In this document: one piece after another, positions 22,691-34,233 of the stretch
Numbering within the stretch: the first letter of the stretch is position 1
Layout of the letters: each line of letters begins with the position of its first letter
The notes under the pieces: model-generated
What the model saw: the letters and a program-made list of their open reading frames with translations, nothing else
What the model was told of the DNA's origin: nothing
Databases searched by the model: none
Origin: Lunularia cruciata
Lineage: Eukaryota > Streptophyta > Marchantiopsida > Lunulariales > Lunulariaceae
NCBI GenBank assembly: GCA_948567375.1
Contig: OX419759.1
Span: 63,206,593 to 63,270,592, forward strand
Reading direction: 5' to 3'
DNA length: 64,000 nucleotides
Program-made: the position numbers and the translations under genes

Positions 22691-24400
22691 CCATCATGCG
22701 TATTGTCTTGGTATCACCCAGAAGTCTCTTGGTATTCTCTCCTTTGATATAGCAAAAAACAATTATTTTCCATCAAGAACTAGCTCCAGAACTCTGGTGT
22801 AGTATCTTGTTCAAAAATTGTTTCTCCCATCAACAATGTTGCTAACTCCATGAGATTTTCTGTTTTGGACTCCATTAACCAAAAAAACATGAGACCACAA
22901 AAATCCATCTTGAATATGTGAAAGAGGACTGAAAGTTGAATCCAATGAGCCCTTTTCTATTCAAAACTAGTGTGAGAGTCAAAAGCTACGGATATCTGCA
23001 AGTCCCAAACTCCTTACTTGTCATACCCTAATGTGAAAACTTGTTACCTATCAGCTCTAGTTAATAATCCAAAGTGAAATGTCACCAAAGGTATATTTAT
23101 GTGTGTGGCGTACATCAAGTTAACTGCCGGATCTTTGCCCTCCCATGGACACCTAAAGATACTTTTCCATCAATGTTTAGAAAGCTAATATACGTCAAAA
23201 CTGCCAGACATCGCTGAGCCATGTGAAGTGGCCTTCTGTCTGTATCATACTACATACATTTACCTTATCTTGTGATGCAACATTGGAGAGGCCAGCATAC
23301 AGCATTGGGTTTGGCAGAACTGGTTATAACTATGACTCATGATAGATTATCACGTCAAACACTATACATCTCCTTTCATAATGCTCTCATACATCATTGC
23401 CTTCTTCTCATACATCATTGCAGTGCATGTTCTTAGTTTGCAAGACAACGTCAAGTGTGATAGCATTATTTATTTGTTTCCTATCATGCAAGACACTTAG
23501 GCGTCTGTTGTTCAATGTTACTAAGACTGTTATTCGAGCATTTGTACATCCTCTTACGATGATCAATACAAAACATATAATGATCTATACTCCCGCTTGC
23601 AAGAAACACATCACCCTATATGCTCTTAACATGTAGGATACAACATCAACCTTGTATCATTGCAATACGCAAGACCTACAAAGCTTCTAACGTTGCATTC
23701 AATCTTAGAGTCTAGTGAATATCATTTGAAAATTCTCTATTATTCTTGTTCCACGCAGCCCATCTTTGACTCCCAGGTTATATAACTCAAAGGATGGATA
23801 TTGGTGACACTTTAAGTTGGTGAAAATATGGAATAGCATCTTGAAAAGAATGGATCACCCTCTTGAGACCGTTTAAAAGAACGGTCCTTTGACCAACTTG
23901 GTGTAAAAAGAGATAAATAGGTAGATCATGAATGTTATAATATGATATATTCTCTTTGTTTATTTAATAATTTAACTTTATCTTTTAGCAAGATAATGTA
24001 CATGGATAAAACATAAGAGGAAAAATGGGAGTAAGTCCCAATAAGAACAATATGAGAAAGATGATATCATATGAGTATATGAGATCATATGATATGAGTA
24101 TGACATGATAACTACTTGACATGGTATTGACATGGTATGCTTATCCAATGATTTTTTTCAAATGACCATCCTAACAGAAATGCTTGCCATAGAATTCATC
24201 TTATGTTACACAGAAACTCAACAATTGACTTATAAGGTATTAAAAAGTTCTGTCTGGATTTCATCATAAACTAGTCACCCTTCTCCATGCCATTTCTCCG
24301 CTACTTTTTACTTATCATGCATACATGTCATTCTTTGCTTTAGACGCTTCATTATATGAGAAAAAGGTGACCACATAGAACACATGAAGGATAGGAAGAT
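22691..24400. other. Non-coding stretch between Harbinger and the non-LTR element
   Basis: AT-rich; no ORF with a recognisable product. It probably holds the right end of the Harbinger element and the 3' UTR side of the minus-strand non-LTR retrotransposon, but neither boundary can be placed. Confidence 0.4.
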
Positions 24401-24444
24401 CCCTTCAAGCCCTACAAAGGAGAGATAAAAGAGGTAAAATGAGG

Positions 24445-24628
24445 CTAGACCCCAATAGTATTGATATGAGAAATCTGCACTACCGCACCTAAGATATCCA
24501 AGCTATGCAAGTTGGAAGGTCTACAAACTACGAGAGTATCCAAAGAAGCATCACCTAGAGTGATTGCTCTCCTATGGATTGCACAAGTCAATGCTCTTTG
24601 TAGAGCAATGTACACATGTTGTCTAAAG
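24445..24628 (-). pseudogene. C-terminal end of the split non-LTR retrotransposon protein
   Basis: Minus-strand FRQHVYIALQRALTCAIHRR directly continues the frame that ends with SLPYFVAY at 30279 on the other side of gypsy copy B. It contains the basic, helical C-terminus and then runs out without a recognisable domain. Confidence 0.72.
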
Positions 24629-25050
24629 TGTAACAATATGGAGTTTAACGACGAAGTTAGTCGGGCTTACAAAGTAGAGAATAAGACAAAATAGCCTAGA
24701 ATATTCTAGAAGCATCTAATAAGCTTCTGGGAAGCTTCCCAACTAGTTAACTTGCGCCCTAAGTAGGTAGTTTCTAGAAGGAAGCTTCTAGAAGCTTCTA
24801 ACTAGCTTAGCTTGCATGCCAAGTAGGCGGCTTCTAGAAGGAAGCGTCTTGAGAAGCTTCCTCGTTAACTTGGCTTGCACTCCAAGAAAGCGGCTCAAGG
24901 AAGCTTCTTGAGAAGCTTCAAGGGTCTTGTATGCTATCTATAAATACCAAAGCCGAAGCTCATGCTAGGCATTCGGAGTTTTCACTCATTCAAGTGTCCC
25001 AATGTGAGTTTCCATTCTCCTATTTCTCTCCTCGGTTTCGGTCTTTTACA
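24629..25050 (+). repeat. 5' LTR of gypsy copy B
   Basis: Begins TGTAACAATATGG and ends TTTTACA, immediately before the primer site. It carries the heat-shock-element arrays and TATA box annotated separately. Confidence 0.93.
24699..24946 (+). promoter_or_regulatory. Heat-shock-element arrays and TATA box in the copy B LTR
   Basis: Three canonical units GAAtaTTCtaGAA at 24699-24711. Four contiguous perfect units GAAgcTTCtaGAAgcTTC at 24781-24798, preceded by TTCtaGAA at 24772-24779. Further paired units occur at 24832-24860 and GAAgcTTC-ttga-GAAgcTTC at 24900-24919. The TATA box TATAAATA is at 24939-24946. Alternating GAA/TTC units with 2-base spacing are the known binding pattern of plant heat-shock factors. 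That this LTR is heat-responsive is inferred. The same arrays are in the other LTRs of this family. Confidence 0.7.
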
Positions 25051-25051
25051 T

Positions 25052-25063
25052 TGGTATCAGAGC
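25052..25063 (+). other. Primer binding site, initiator tRNA-Met type (gypsy copy B)
   Basis: TGGTATCAGAGC one base after the 5' LTR, complementary to the 3' end of initiator tRNA-Met. Confidence 0.9.
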
Positions 25064-25321
25064 AGGAATGGGATGGATGGAATTTATGGACCACCAAATC
25101 TACTTCCACCAAACCATTGGGACTTTCATGTCCAGATATTACCAAAGCATTGTTTCACACAATTCATCACCTCGCGCTTTGGGTAGGATTTTCTACATAT
25201 GATCATCTTGTTAGAGGAACCCTTGATACTTCCAGTTTTAACTTATGGAGAACGGTGGACGTGTTGTATCTATGTGTTAATCAATTAGATAAATTGAGAG
25301 TAGTGGAATAGAGTAGTAGTG

Positions 25322-26250
25322 ATGGTGGCAATACCGGATGTTATCCTTGCAATGCAACAACAAATCGAGCATCTTACTCGATTGTTGGATGAACGAGACT
25401 AGCAACAATAAGAACAAATAGACCGAGCGCCAATTCGAGATGGAGAAGATCACATTCAATTTCCAAAACCCAAGGTGTTTGAAGGCAAGAATCTTCCAAG
25501 CACAGTGGAGAATTTTGTGTTTGTTCACGAATGTTACTTTGAAGCCACCAATCTTCAAGACGAGCGGAAACAAATTCTCTTGGCTTCTAGCCAATTAGAT
25601 GGCGTGGCAAAACTATGGTGGCGATTCCAAGTAGAGCTGAACAAAAAATTGTTACACCGACTTTGACATGGGTAGAATTCAAGGATGCAATACTTGGTCA
25701 ATTTCAAACTATAAATGCCACCCGAGCCACATGAGATAAATTGGCGGAGTTGAGGCAGATTGGCTTAGTGAGAAGCTACATCACACAATTTCAGAACATC
25801 ATCATGCAAATCTAGATATCCAAGAAGGTGAAGTTCTAGATCAATTTGTGCAAGGATTGAAGTCATGAACCAAATTGGAGGTGACCATGTAGGAGCCACA
25901 AAACATAGAAGAAGCCATGCAATTGGCTGAGCATTTTGATTCCTTGGTTGCGACAACTTGGTCTCGACCTCAACCTACACAAAGCCTACCAGTACCACGA
26001 GTGGAAGAACCAGTACCAATGGAGATTGATGCTATCCAACGAAGACCACTTGGCACAACAGATAGAGAAAGATTATGACAAAATGGAGGTTGCTTTTATT
26101 GTCGCCAAGTTGGACATCGCATTGCTGAATGTCCACTTAGGAATGGGCGACCTCGACAAGTTGCCCAAATGGAGTTTGTGGAACAGAATGATCAGGGAAA
26201 CAAAGAATCCTAGTAGGAGATTTCAAGCCGCCTATTGGGAGCTTGATTAG
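25322..26250 (+). pseudogene. gag of gypsy copy B
   Basis: Starts at ATG 25322 and soon meets in-frame TAG and TAA codons (CAG- and CAA-derived). The capsid-like part reads KPKVFEGKNLPSTVENFVF and LASSQLDGVAKLWWRFQVE (25450-25640). The nucleocapsid CCHC knuckle CFYCRQVGHRIAEC is at about 26091-26132. Several frameshifts and stops lie between, so no full Gag is made. Gag would assemble virus-like particles in the cytoplasm and package the element RNA. Confidence 0.8.
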
Positions 26251-26339
26251 TTCCAATGGGATTGAAGGCTCGACCTATGCAAATTTGCTTCACTTGCAAG
26301 GTACAATATCTAATCGGGGATGTAGGATGAACTTCCAGA

Positions 26340-29300
26340 ATTTTTGTTGATTCTGGAAGTTCAAAAAATTGCATGTCTATGCAAGTAGCAAAGGAATTGG
26401 GTATTCCTATCAAGCCAATGTTTGGAAGTAGGTTGATGATGACGGATGGTAGACAGTGTTCTGCATTTCGCACCTCACATCCTATTACCTTCAAGATTGG
26501 GAAGGAGTATTTGGAGTGTATGAGGTTTGTAGTGGCACCTCTACACTATGATATCATTTTGGGTCTACCTTGGCTTGAACGTCATAAGGTTCAATTTGAT
26601 TGGACCCGACGACAAATTCGAGTACAACACCAAGGTAGAAATTTCCGATTAGGTTGTCTGGCACCTCTGAGTAAGACACCTAAGAATAGTCAATCCCAAG
26701 ATGGGAAGTTTGTCAAGAAGGTAGCCATAGAGAAAATCTGGAAGGGAGATGAGTCCCAAGATGAGAAGTTTGCCAAGAAGGCAACCATGGAGCAAGCTTG
26801 GAAGAGAGATGGGTCCTTGGAAGAGAAGTTTGTTAATGAAGTGGCCATAGAGCAAGCTTTGGAGGAAGATAAGTCTATATTTGCGGTGTGGATCAAGCCG
26901 ATTGCACAAGAACAATCTGAGGAGGGCCAAGAGCCTCATCAAGCGATGGTGGATCGGATAGTTCAGGAGTTTGCAGATGTGTTTCCGGATGATCTGCCAA
27001 AGGGATTACCCTCCGATCAAGGTATACCCTTCAAGATCAAGTTATTGCCAGGGAGTACTCCAATGAGTATACCAATCTATTGGCTCTCACCAAAGGAGTT
27101 GGAGGAGTTGCGAACAACACTTACAGAGTTGTTGGAGAAGGATTTCATACAACATAGTACCTCTCCTTGGGGAGCACCGGTACTATTTGTTCTAAAGAAG
27201 GATGGAAGACTTCATTTCTATATTGATTACCGTGGACTCAATAAGCAAACCGTGAAGAATGCATATCCCTTGCCTCGGATCATTGACCTGCTTGATCAAC
27301 TAAGTGAAGCATGCTACTTTTCCAAGCTGGATCTTTGTAGCTGCTATTGGAAAATTCCTATTGAAGGCAAGGACGTGCAAAAGACTGCTTTTTGCACAAG
27401 GTATGGACATTTTGAGTGGAGAGTTCTACCTTTCAGACTCACTAATGCTCCAATAGTCTTCATGGATCAGATGCATTAGGTGTTGGAGGGACTATCGGAT
27501 CGGTCCATGGTGGTGTTCTTAGATGATATCTTAATCTATAGCAGGACAGAGGCAGAATACATGAATCATGTGCAAGAAGTCCTAAGATGACTACGACAGT
27601 GGAAATTTTACTGCAAGAAGTCAAAGTGTGCTTTTTGGCAGAAGGAGGTTACCTTCTTGGGTCATAAGATCTCATCAGAGGGGATCAAGATGGAAGAAGA
27701 GAAGATCAAGGCCATTACTGATTGGCCTACACCAAAGGATGCTACAGAAGTATGAGCATTCAATGGATTGGCCAGTTTTTACCGACGGTTCATCCACTAT
27801 TATGCTCACGTGGCTACACCATTGACTGACCTCTTGGGAAAGAACTTGAGCTCCCAGTGGACCACCAAGCATGAAGAAGCATTCTAGAAGTTAAAGCATA
27901 TGGTGTCTTCAAGACCCATTCTTCAACCATATGATCCTCAACTACCTTGTGTGGTTGATTTTGATGCTTCTAACTTTGCAATTGGAGCTGTGTTGCAACA
28001 AGAATTTCTAGATGGACTACATCCTATTGCCTTTGTGTCTTGCTGACTAAATACAGCTGAAAGAAATTACTCTGCTTGAGATCGGGAACAACTTACAATG
28101 GTATATGCCACCAAGGTATGGAGGCATTATCTCTTGGGAAAACAAGTGATCATGCAAACTGATCACAAGCCATTGTTGCAGACCTTACACTTAGAGCACA
28201 TGAAGAGTCGACATCATCGATGGGAAGAGCAACTCCAATTGTTTGACATCAAACTTGAGTACAAACCAGGTCGGTTCCATGTCATCCCTAATGCTCTATC
28301 ACGACAACCTGATTTGAAGGATCTTCCTCTCATCACGGCGGCAATTACAACGGTGTCCATTGACCCTAACGTTCATAATGAGTTTCAATCAACTCCACAA
28401 CAAGATCCCTTCTTCCAAATGGTACACGGTCGTTTGACAGCATGCGACAAGGAGTACAACACCTTCTCCTTCAAGGAAGGCCTTTTATTCCATGCAAACC
28501 AGATCTATGTTCCAGCCAAAGGTGATCTTTGACTTGTGCACCTTCAAGAAGCCCATGATTTACCAATAGCTGGTCACATGGGAGTCGACAAGACCTTGGG
28601 CACCCTCCAACGCCAATGGTGGTAGCCCAACATGACACGAGACGTTCAAGACTTTGTCTGATCATGTGAGAATTGCCAATGTAACAAGGCCAGCAACCAG
28701 AAGCTGAGTGGACTCCTTCAACCACTCGCCATTCCATCCGCTCGTTGGGAGCATGTGAGCTTGGATCTCATCACATCCTTGCCAAAGACAAAACAAGGAC
28801 ACACCGCAATTGTGGTGTTTGTGGATAAGCTTAGTAAGCAAATCCACTTAGCACCAACCTATGATACCGTGGATGCTCCAACCTTAGCACAAATCTGCTT
28901 TGACAATGTCTTCAAGCATCATGAGATGCCACGTGTACTCATCTCTGACCGTGATCCTTGATTTACCAAGAAGTTTTGGCAAGCACTCTTCTAGATACTC
29001 GGCACCAAGCTTGCTTTGTCCACAGCCTATCATCCTCAAACTGATGGACAAACTGAACGTGAAAATCGTACATTAGAGGATATATTACGGGCCTTTGTCA
29101 ATGTCCACCACACCAACTAGGATGAATGTCTTGCAGCTGCAGAATTTGCCTACAACAATTCCAAACAGGCAAGCAGCAAATTTTCTCCCTTCTTTCTCAG
29201 TTTTGGCCAAGATCCGCTTGTTCTAGATTCTCTTCTTGCTCCCACTCCCTCTCAGGTTCCTCATACTTCCACATTCTTGACCACTATATCCCAATCTCTC

Positions 29301-29855
29301 CAACAAGCCAAGTCCCACTTCCTTGTTGCTTAGAATCACCAAAAACAATATGCAGACTACCATCGTCATGATCTCACCTTTGAAGTTGGTGATAAAGTCA
29401 TGCTATACTCTAGTAACCTCCCTCTACCACTTGATACCCAATTTTGTAAACTTGCTCCTCATTGGATAGGACCCTTTGATATCACCCACATTGTCTCTCT
29501 TGTTGCTTATTGATTTACTTTGCCTTGTCACATGCATATCCATCCTGTCTTTCATGTTTCCAAGTTGAAACCCTTTGTTCGTAACCCCTCTTCCTTTTCC
29601 TCTCGATTCCAACCTCCTCCTCTGCTTGTCCCTATCAATGATCATGAGGAGTACAAAGTTGATCGTATGCTTGTGCGTTGCCATATTCAACAAGGCCGTC
29701 GCCAACATATAGAGTCCAAGGTTCTTTGGAAAGGGTATCCCCTTCATGATGCCACATGGGAACCTCTTTCCTATCTCCAAAATGCACAGATGGCCATCAA
29801 GGAATTCAAAGCTTCACTAGCGACGAGGACGTCACCAACTAGCGGCGGAGGAATA
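26340..29855 (+). pseudogene. pol polyprotein of gypsy copy B (PR-RT-RH-IN-chromodomain)
   Basis: Domain order: retropepsin with DSG ([10 protein letters not shown], ~26347), RT (~26990-27850; catalytic FLDDIL at ~27517), RNase H (DFDASNFAIGAVL, TDHKPLLQTL; ~27950-28350), and integrase. The integrase has SLDLI and ISDRDP Asp residues and [14 protein letters not shown] with the Glu; its zinc part is C-terminal to HMGVDKTL (~28575-29400). A chromodomain follows (EEYKVDRML ... LWKGYPLHDATWEPL, ~29650-29790). The chromodomain places it among plant chromoviruses, which target histone-marked chromatin. At least twelve in-frame stops occur (for example 27477-27479). Where the expected residue is clear (R, Q or W), each is one C-to-T or G-to-A change away. 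The frame runs into the 3' LTR. Confidence 0.88.
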
Positions 29856-30278
29856 TGTAACAATATGGAGTTTAACGACGAAGTTAGTCGGGCTTACAAA
29901 GTAGAGAATAAGACAAAATAGCCTAGAATATTCTAGAAGCATCTAAGAAGCTTCTTGGGAAGCTTCCCAACTAGTTAACTTGCGCCCTAAGTAGGTAGTT
30001 TCTAGAAGGAAGCTTCTAGAAGCTTCTAACTAGCTTAGCTTGCATGCCAAGTAGGCGGCTTCTAGAAAGAAGCTTCTTGAGAAGCTTCCTGGTTAACTTG
30101 GCTTGCACTCCAAGAAAGCAGCTCAAGGAAGCTTCTTGAGAAGCTTCAAGGGTCTTGTATGCTATCTATAAATACCAAAGCCAAAGCTCATGCTAGGCAT
30201 TCGGAGTTTTCACTCATTCAAGTGTCCCAATGTGAATTTCCATTTTCCTATTTCTCTCCTCGGTTTTGGTCTTTTACA
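29856..30278 (+). repeat. 3' LTR of gypsy copy B
   Basis: Same ends and length as the 5' LTR, about 98% alike by eye, with most differences being C/T or G/A. No strong polypurine tract precedes it; the best candidate is ggcggagga at 29843-29852. Confidence 0.93.
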
Positions 30279-32400
30279 TTAAGTATGCTACAAAGTATGG
30301 GAGTGAGAGTGGTACCCCTTGACGTCTAATATGATAAGCTCTTGCGCACTCCTTGACAAATGTGTTGAACTTTGTATCTATCGCTCCATATAACTCTAAG
30401 GCTAGAGGAACAAATAGATGACCTTGCTGCATACAATTATACTTGGAGACCTTGCATGCTGCTGCTCCGCTTGCCACCCATCTAGGAGGATGAGTAATCA
30501 CTCCCTCCAAAACTGAATCACATGTTTAGCCTATAACCACAACATTTGCCACTATCACTTGATCATCTTGGACCAAGTATAAATCTACTCTAACACATGT
30601 CATCTGCAAAGAATATGTCATCCAAGCAAGGTATCCAATCTCTCGTGCCATAGCAAACATTATATCCCTGATGGCATCATGGGTAGCTATTCTTTGTCCT
30701 CCAAAAGGACATTGTGTCATATGGACCCTTGCTGCATCTAGTGTAGAACCGCACTTACAAGTGAGTAACAAAGATCCAAATTGATGGACCAAACTTAAGC
30801 AGAACCTCATCAATGTATAGAAGGTGGTTTGTATGAGTCAGAGTACCCTAATGCACGATCAAACTAGGATCCAAGAGCCTACATCCTTGCCAAAGCAAGA
30901 GCAAAGAAATGCCCAAGGAATGGACAAGTCAACTAAGAGAGAATGTAGCATATGTTGACATTGTCATTCAATCAAGGAAGACTACAAACCTTTGGTCCAA
31001 TCTGATGATAGTGAAGCAAAGGATGGAAGGTCCTCCTAGGCTCATGGGATAAACAATCTCTCATTTTCCATAATAGAAAGAGAAATAAAAGGACAGAGAG
31101 AAAAAAGGATCCCTCCTTCATCTAGGTCACATATGTCTCCAAAATTGGCATATCAACAATCACAAAATGGGAGGAAAGTAGGAGTTTTTGAGAGAGCCCA
31201 ACTACCCAAAAATTATATAAGGTCATCTCCTCCATAGATAGTAAGCCTACCCATCCGCACAAGATCAATAGAGATGTATGTCTAAGTGCAATACCCTTCT
31301 TCATACACTCAAATGTCCTTAGTCCAATGATATCACCAGAAACTCCCATAATCCTCTTATCAAAAGCTCTCAGATTTGATGGAAAAGTCAAGGAAGGTGG
31401 AACCATATAAAGAAGGTTAGTTGATCAACGGGAAATACTAGAGGAGAGTATACCAAATGCCACTTGTGGATCTCCTAGTAGAAGAAGGTCATCCACATGG
31501 AGAATATCCTTTGCAAGGGAAACATCTAAGAAGCATGTGACAAAATCCTTGGATCCTAATGGCACTCCAAAAATACTTAGTCCATCTATAGATGTGACAC
31601 ACCCCTCTAGAAGCTCAAGGTGGGGAGGGATACCTGAAGGAGGACCATGCTCTACACTTTGACACCTTGACTCTCAATCCTACAAGATCTACCTTGGTAG
31701 TCAAGTGATCAAAGGCTTGCCTAATCTGATCTACAAGGCCCATAATGTGTATATCATTTACTAAGGAGGGAAATACACAACCTAGCATGGCCAAAGTAGT
31801 AGATAAGATAGCTTGGAAGTAAACCATGGTCACCCCTAAAGGATCTCCTTGTTGTGTACCAACAATTGACTCCAAGATGGTGACTCCCTCCTATGACCAC
31901 CCATGTTGGTAGCAGAGGGAAGCAAGAGATACAATGATCATACAAAAGGAATAAAACTAGTCAAGGATCCATTGGCTTTTCTAAGCTCTCTAAAGATAGA
32001 TGTCCAACAAATGCTATTAAAATCATTCTCAATATCTACTATAGGACAACCCAATCCAGATGGGTATTTAGGAGTGCCCTGATGCCTATAGAAATAGCCT
32101 CATAACCCCAATGTAGCTACTCCAAATTGATGTGAATTGAGGTGTTGTTGGAAATGAGATCTATGTTGAAGTACAATGGTATGGCTAACCAAGCACAAAA
32201 AAATCTCTTTAATAGCAATTAGTCTAATACCCCCTATACCTTTCTCCATCAGAAGTTGACAAGCCCCTAACACTTGACTAACCGATGTAAAAATATCTCT
32301 TCTTGCTACCATTGCAGCCACTTGAAATAAGTCAATAAATCCACTAGCATAACCATTTTCCTAAAAGTAATCTCTAAGATGCTCATATATTATCCTTGAA
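30279..32400 (-). pseudogene. Non-LTR retrotransposon RT and endonuclease-like region, 5' and middle part
   Basis: Successive minus-strand pieces read as one protein. These are RT N-terminal blocks (GGIRLIAIKEIFL and HQFGVATLG, ~32230-32110), a block with the polymerase signatures GTQQGDPLG and VNDIHIMG (~31860-31750; the usual ADD is changed to VND), a thumb-like region (~31600-31120), and a C-terminal module. The module has a CCHC knuckle (CKCGSTLDAARVHMTQC) followed by THDAIRD, ARE and RVDLYLVQDDQ (30790-30560). That order, RT then CCHC then a PD-(D/E)xK-like region, is that of restriction-like-endonuclease elements of the R2/CRE type. Several frameshifts and stops make it a pseudogene. 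Confidence 0.72.
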
Positions 32401-32879
32401 AAGCATCTCCTTAAGAGAGGCAAGGAGTAGCACATAACACTTGTAACAAAAGCAACCTATCAAGATATAAAAGCTGCTTGGGCTAATAAAAGGAATCACA
32501 ATGTGATGACAAAAGTAGTTGCAATGTTATCAAGATTTAGTAGAAATAGCAACAAGGACTACAGTAGAAAATTGGTTTGGCATGGTTATGACTTTGTATG
32601 TAGTTCAGAATTAGTGCAAATTGTAGAAAATTGCAAATGAGGTTTTGATGTTGAACGTTATCACTTGAAAGGCCTTCCAATTATGTTTGTTGTGCTTGAG
32701 TACATCAAATTTTACCACTTATTTAGCACTAATTTCCCATGCAAGCATTTGAAAGTGTCATTCATCCTCATACTTAGAGTCGTCAGGGGTATTTTGCTGA
32801 CCAATTCCCAATTGAATTTAGCTCTCATCTTGGTATTTTTTGATGGTATTAGGTGGCAAGAATATTTGTGCAGACAAAC
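32401..32879. other. Stretch between the non-LTR element and gypsy copy C
   Basis: No recognisable gene. It may be the 5' region of the minus-strand non-LTR element or a fragment of something older. Confidence 0.4.
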
Positions 32880-33626
32880 TGTAATACCAAGAGCTAGCCA
32901 TATGATCTAGATGTGAAATTTGCTTTAGTAACATCTAGAATGATGTTATACATGATGGTCAAAATAGATAAGATAGAAGTATCACCAAAAAGAGTACTTC
33001 TACTAATAGGGCAGAAACCAAAATAGACTTGAGAACCTTAGAACCAATAGCTAGACATATGATTTAAAGGTGAGAATTGGTTTGGTAACATCTGGAAGGA
33101 TGTTACACATGATGGAGTAAACAGATCAGAAAGAGGTACCACCAAAAGGGGACTTCTACTAATAGAGTAGGAACCAAAATATGCCTGAAATCTTTGAAGG
33201 CAATTTCGGAGGCCTAAACGAATGAATTAGGCCTCAAAAATGTGCAAATTCCCCCCCCCCTCCCCAATGAAGGAAAGATTGGCCTTCCCTCCCCCCTATT
33301 TTGTCTCATCGAGAGCTTTCCAATGGTACCTTACTCATGTGATTCTGAGATTCCTACAAGAAGATTCCTTAAAAGATTCCCTCTGGTCAAAGCTTGTTTG
33401 ACCAACCAGATATGACCTAGACCAGACATGTCACCCATCCAAGTAAGTAATCCAAGGATGGATCTTGCTGACATGTCACCTATCTATGTCCCCAATCCTA
33501 TGGTGTAGCTTCCTTGGAGGAGATCCTCTTTGTCTATATAATAAAGAGAAGGTGCTCCCTTGGGACATCAATTGTTTGAGTGTGCAATCTATGTTTTCTC
33601 TCTTCTCTTGTCCTCGGAGTATTACA
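32880..33626 (+). repeat. 5' LTR of gypsy copy C
   Basis: 747 bp, TGTAATACCAAGAG...GAGTATTACA. A long C tract lies near 33250 and a TATA-like TATATAATA at about 33535-33543. Confidence 0.92.
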
Positions 33627-33627
33627 A

Positions 33628-33639
33628 TGGTATCAGAGC
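33628..33639 (+). other. Primer binding site, initiator tRNA-Met type (gypsy copy C)
   Basis: TGGTATCAGAGC one base after the LTR. Confidence 0.9.
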
Positions 33640-33766
33640 AAGTGTTTTAGTCCAAGAGAGTGGATCACCCCTCTTGGAATAGCACGAACTATTGAAATTG
33701 AGTAATTTGAGGTAGAGAACATAGAGAAATTGCGAGACTTAGGAAGGACTTTAGAGAGCGGATGGG

Positions 33767-34199
33767 ATGGATGCGCCGGGAGGACAATTTCCTGCACCTA
33801 GCTTTCCATTCTCAAATCCATTCCACATCAAGGTTATGTACATCCAACATGAGCAGATGAAGGTATTGCTAGTTTATCACTTTGGTGCAGAGTTCATGGA
33901 TAGAGTGATGAACTCACCACCAAACCCGGTGATTCTACCTGTGGTGATATATGATAGAGAATGGGATTTGACAATCTACATTCTATTATGATGTAATGGA
34001 TATGAATGTTCCAAATCCTCTCCCTTTCAATACCCAAGTAGAAATCCGTTATGTAGTGAGACCGAAAGTGATGTTTAGAGATTTTGTGGTTAGGAATTTT
34101 GGTGAGGAGTATTATCAACGAATGATAGCGTTGAAGGTCCTAATGGTAGTTCCGATAGTTTGTGCGCCTTCCAGAGTGATCATATTGACTCTGTATTGA
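33767..34199 (+). pseudogene. Leader ORF upstream of gag in gypsy copy C, unknown product
   Basis: About 145 codons between the primer site and gag, beginning ATG GAT GCG (MDAPGGQFPAPSF) and ending IILTLY before a stop at 34199. One single-base shift near 33985 splits it into two frames; both halves read as ordinary protein (DREWDLTIYI, then DMNVPNPLPFNTQVEIRYVV). I do not recognise a domain. Ty3/gypsy elements normally begin with gag here, so this is either an accessory ORF or an N-terminal extension of gag that has become separated. Confidence 0.5.
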
Positions 34200-34233
34200 A
34201 GTAGACATTAGAAGTTGAGTGTTGAGAGGAACC

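Larger units (their letters stand above)
24629..30278 (+). mobile_element. Ty3/gypsy chromovirus, copy B, full length with both LTRs
   Basis: 5' LTR 24629-25050, 3' LTR 29856-30278, primer site 25052-25063, and gag, protease, RT, RNase H, integrase and C-terminal chromodomain in order. Flanking 5-bp duplications are TAAAG (24624-24628) and TTAAG (30279-30283), one mismatch. By eye the LTRs differ at about nine substitutions and one 1-bp indel over ~422 bp, so insertion is fairly recent. Despite this the coding part has more than a dozen stops. It sits inside a minus-strand non-LTR element. Confidence 0.92.
24401..32400 (-). mobile_element. Non-LTR retrotransposon (RT plus restriction-like endonuclease), split by gypsy copy B
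   Basis: Minus-strand element in two parts, about 32400-30279 and 24628-24401, separated by the 5.65-kb gypsy element. The reading frame leaving the left edge of the 30279 side continues at 24628 in frame once the gypsy element and one copy of its target duplication are ignored, so the element was there first. The outer ends are not defined. No 5' nuclease domain (APE type) is visible upstream of the RT. Confidence 0.75.

Noticed and set aside
24699..24930. Repeated AGAAGCTTCT blocks as a possible CRISPR-like or satellite array
   Set aside because: They lie inside an LTR with clear ends, spacing is irregular and there are no unique spacers; heat-shock-element arrays explain them better.
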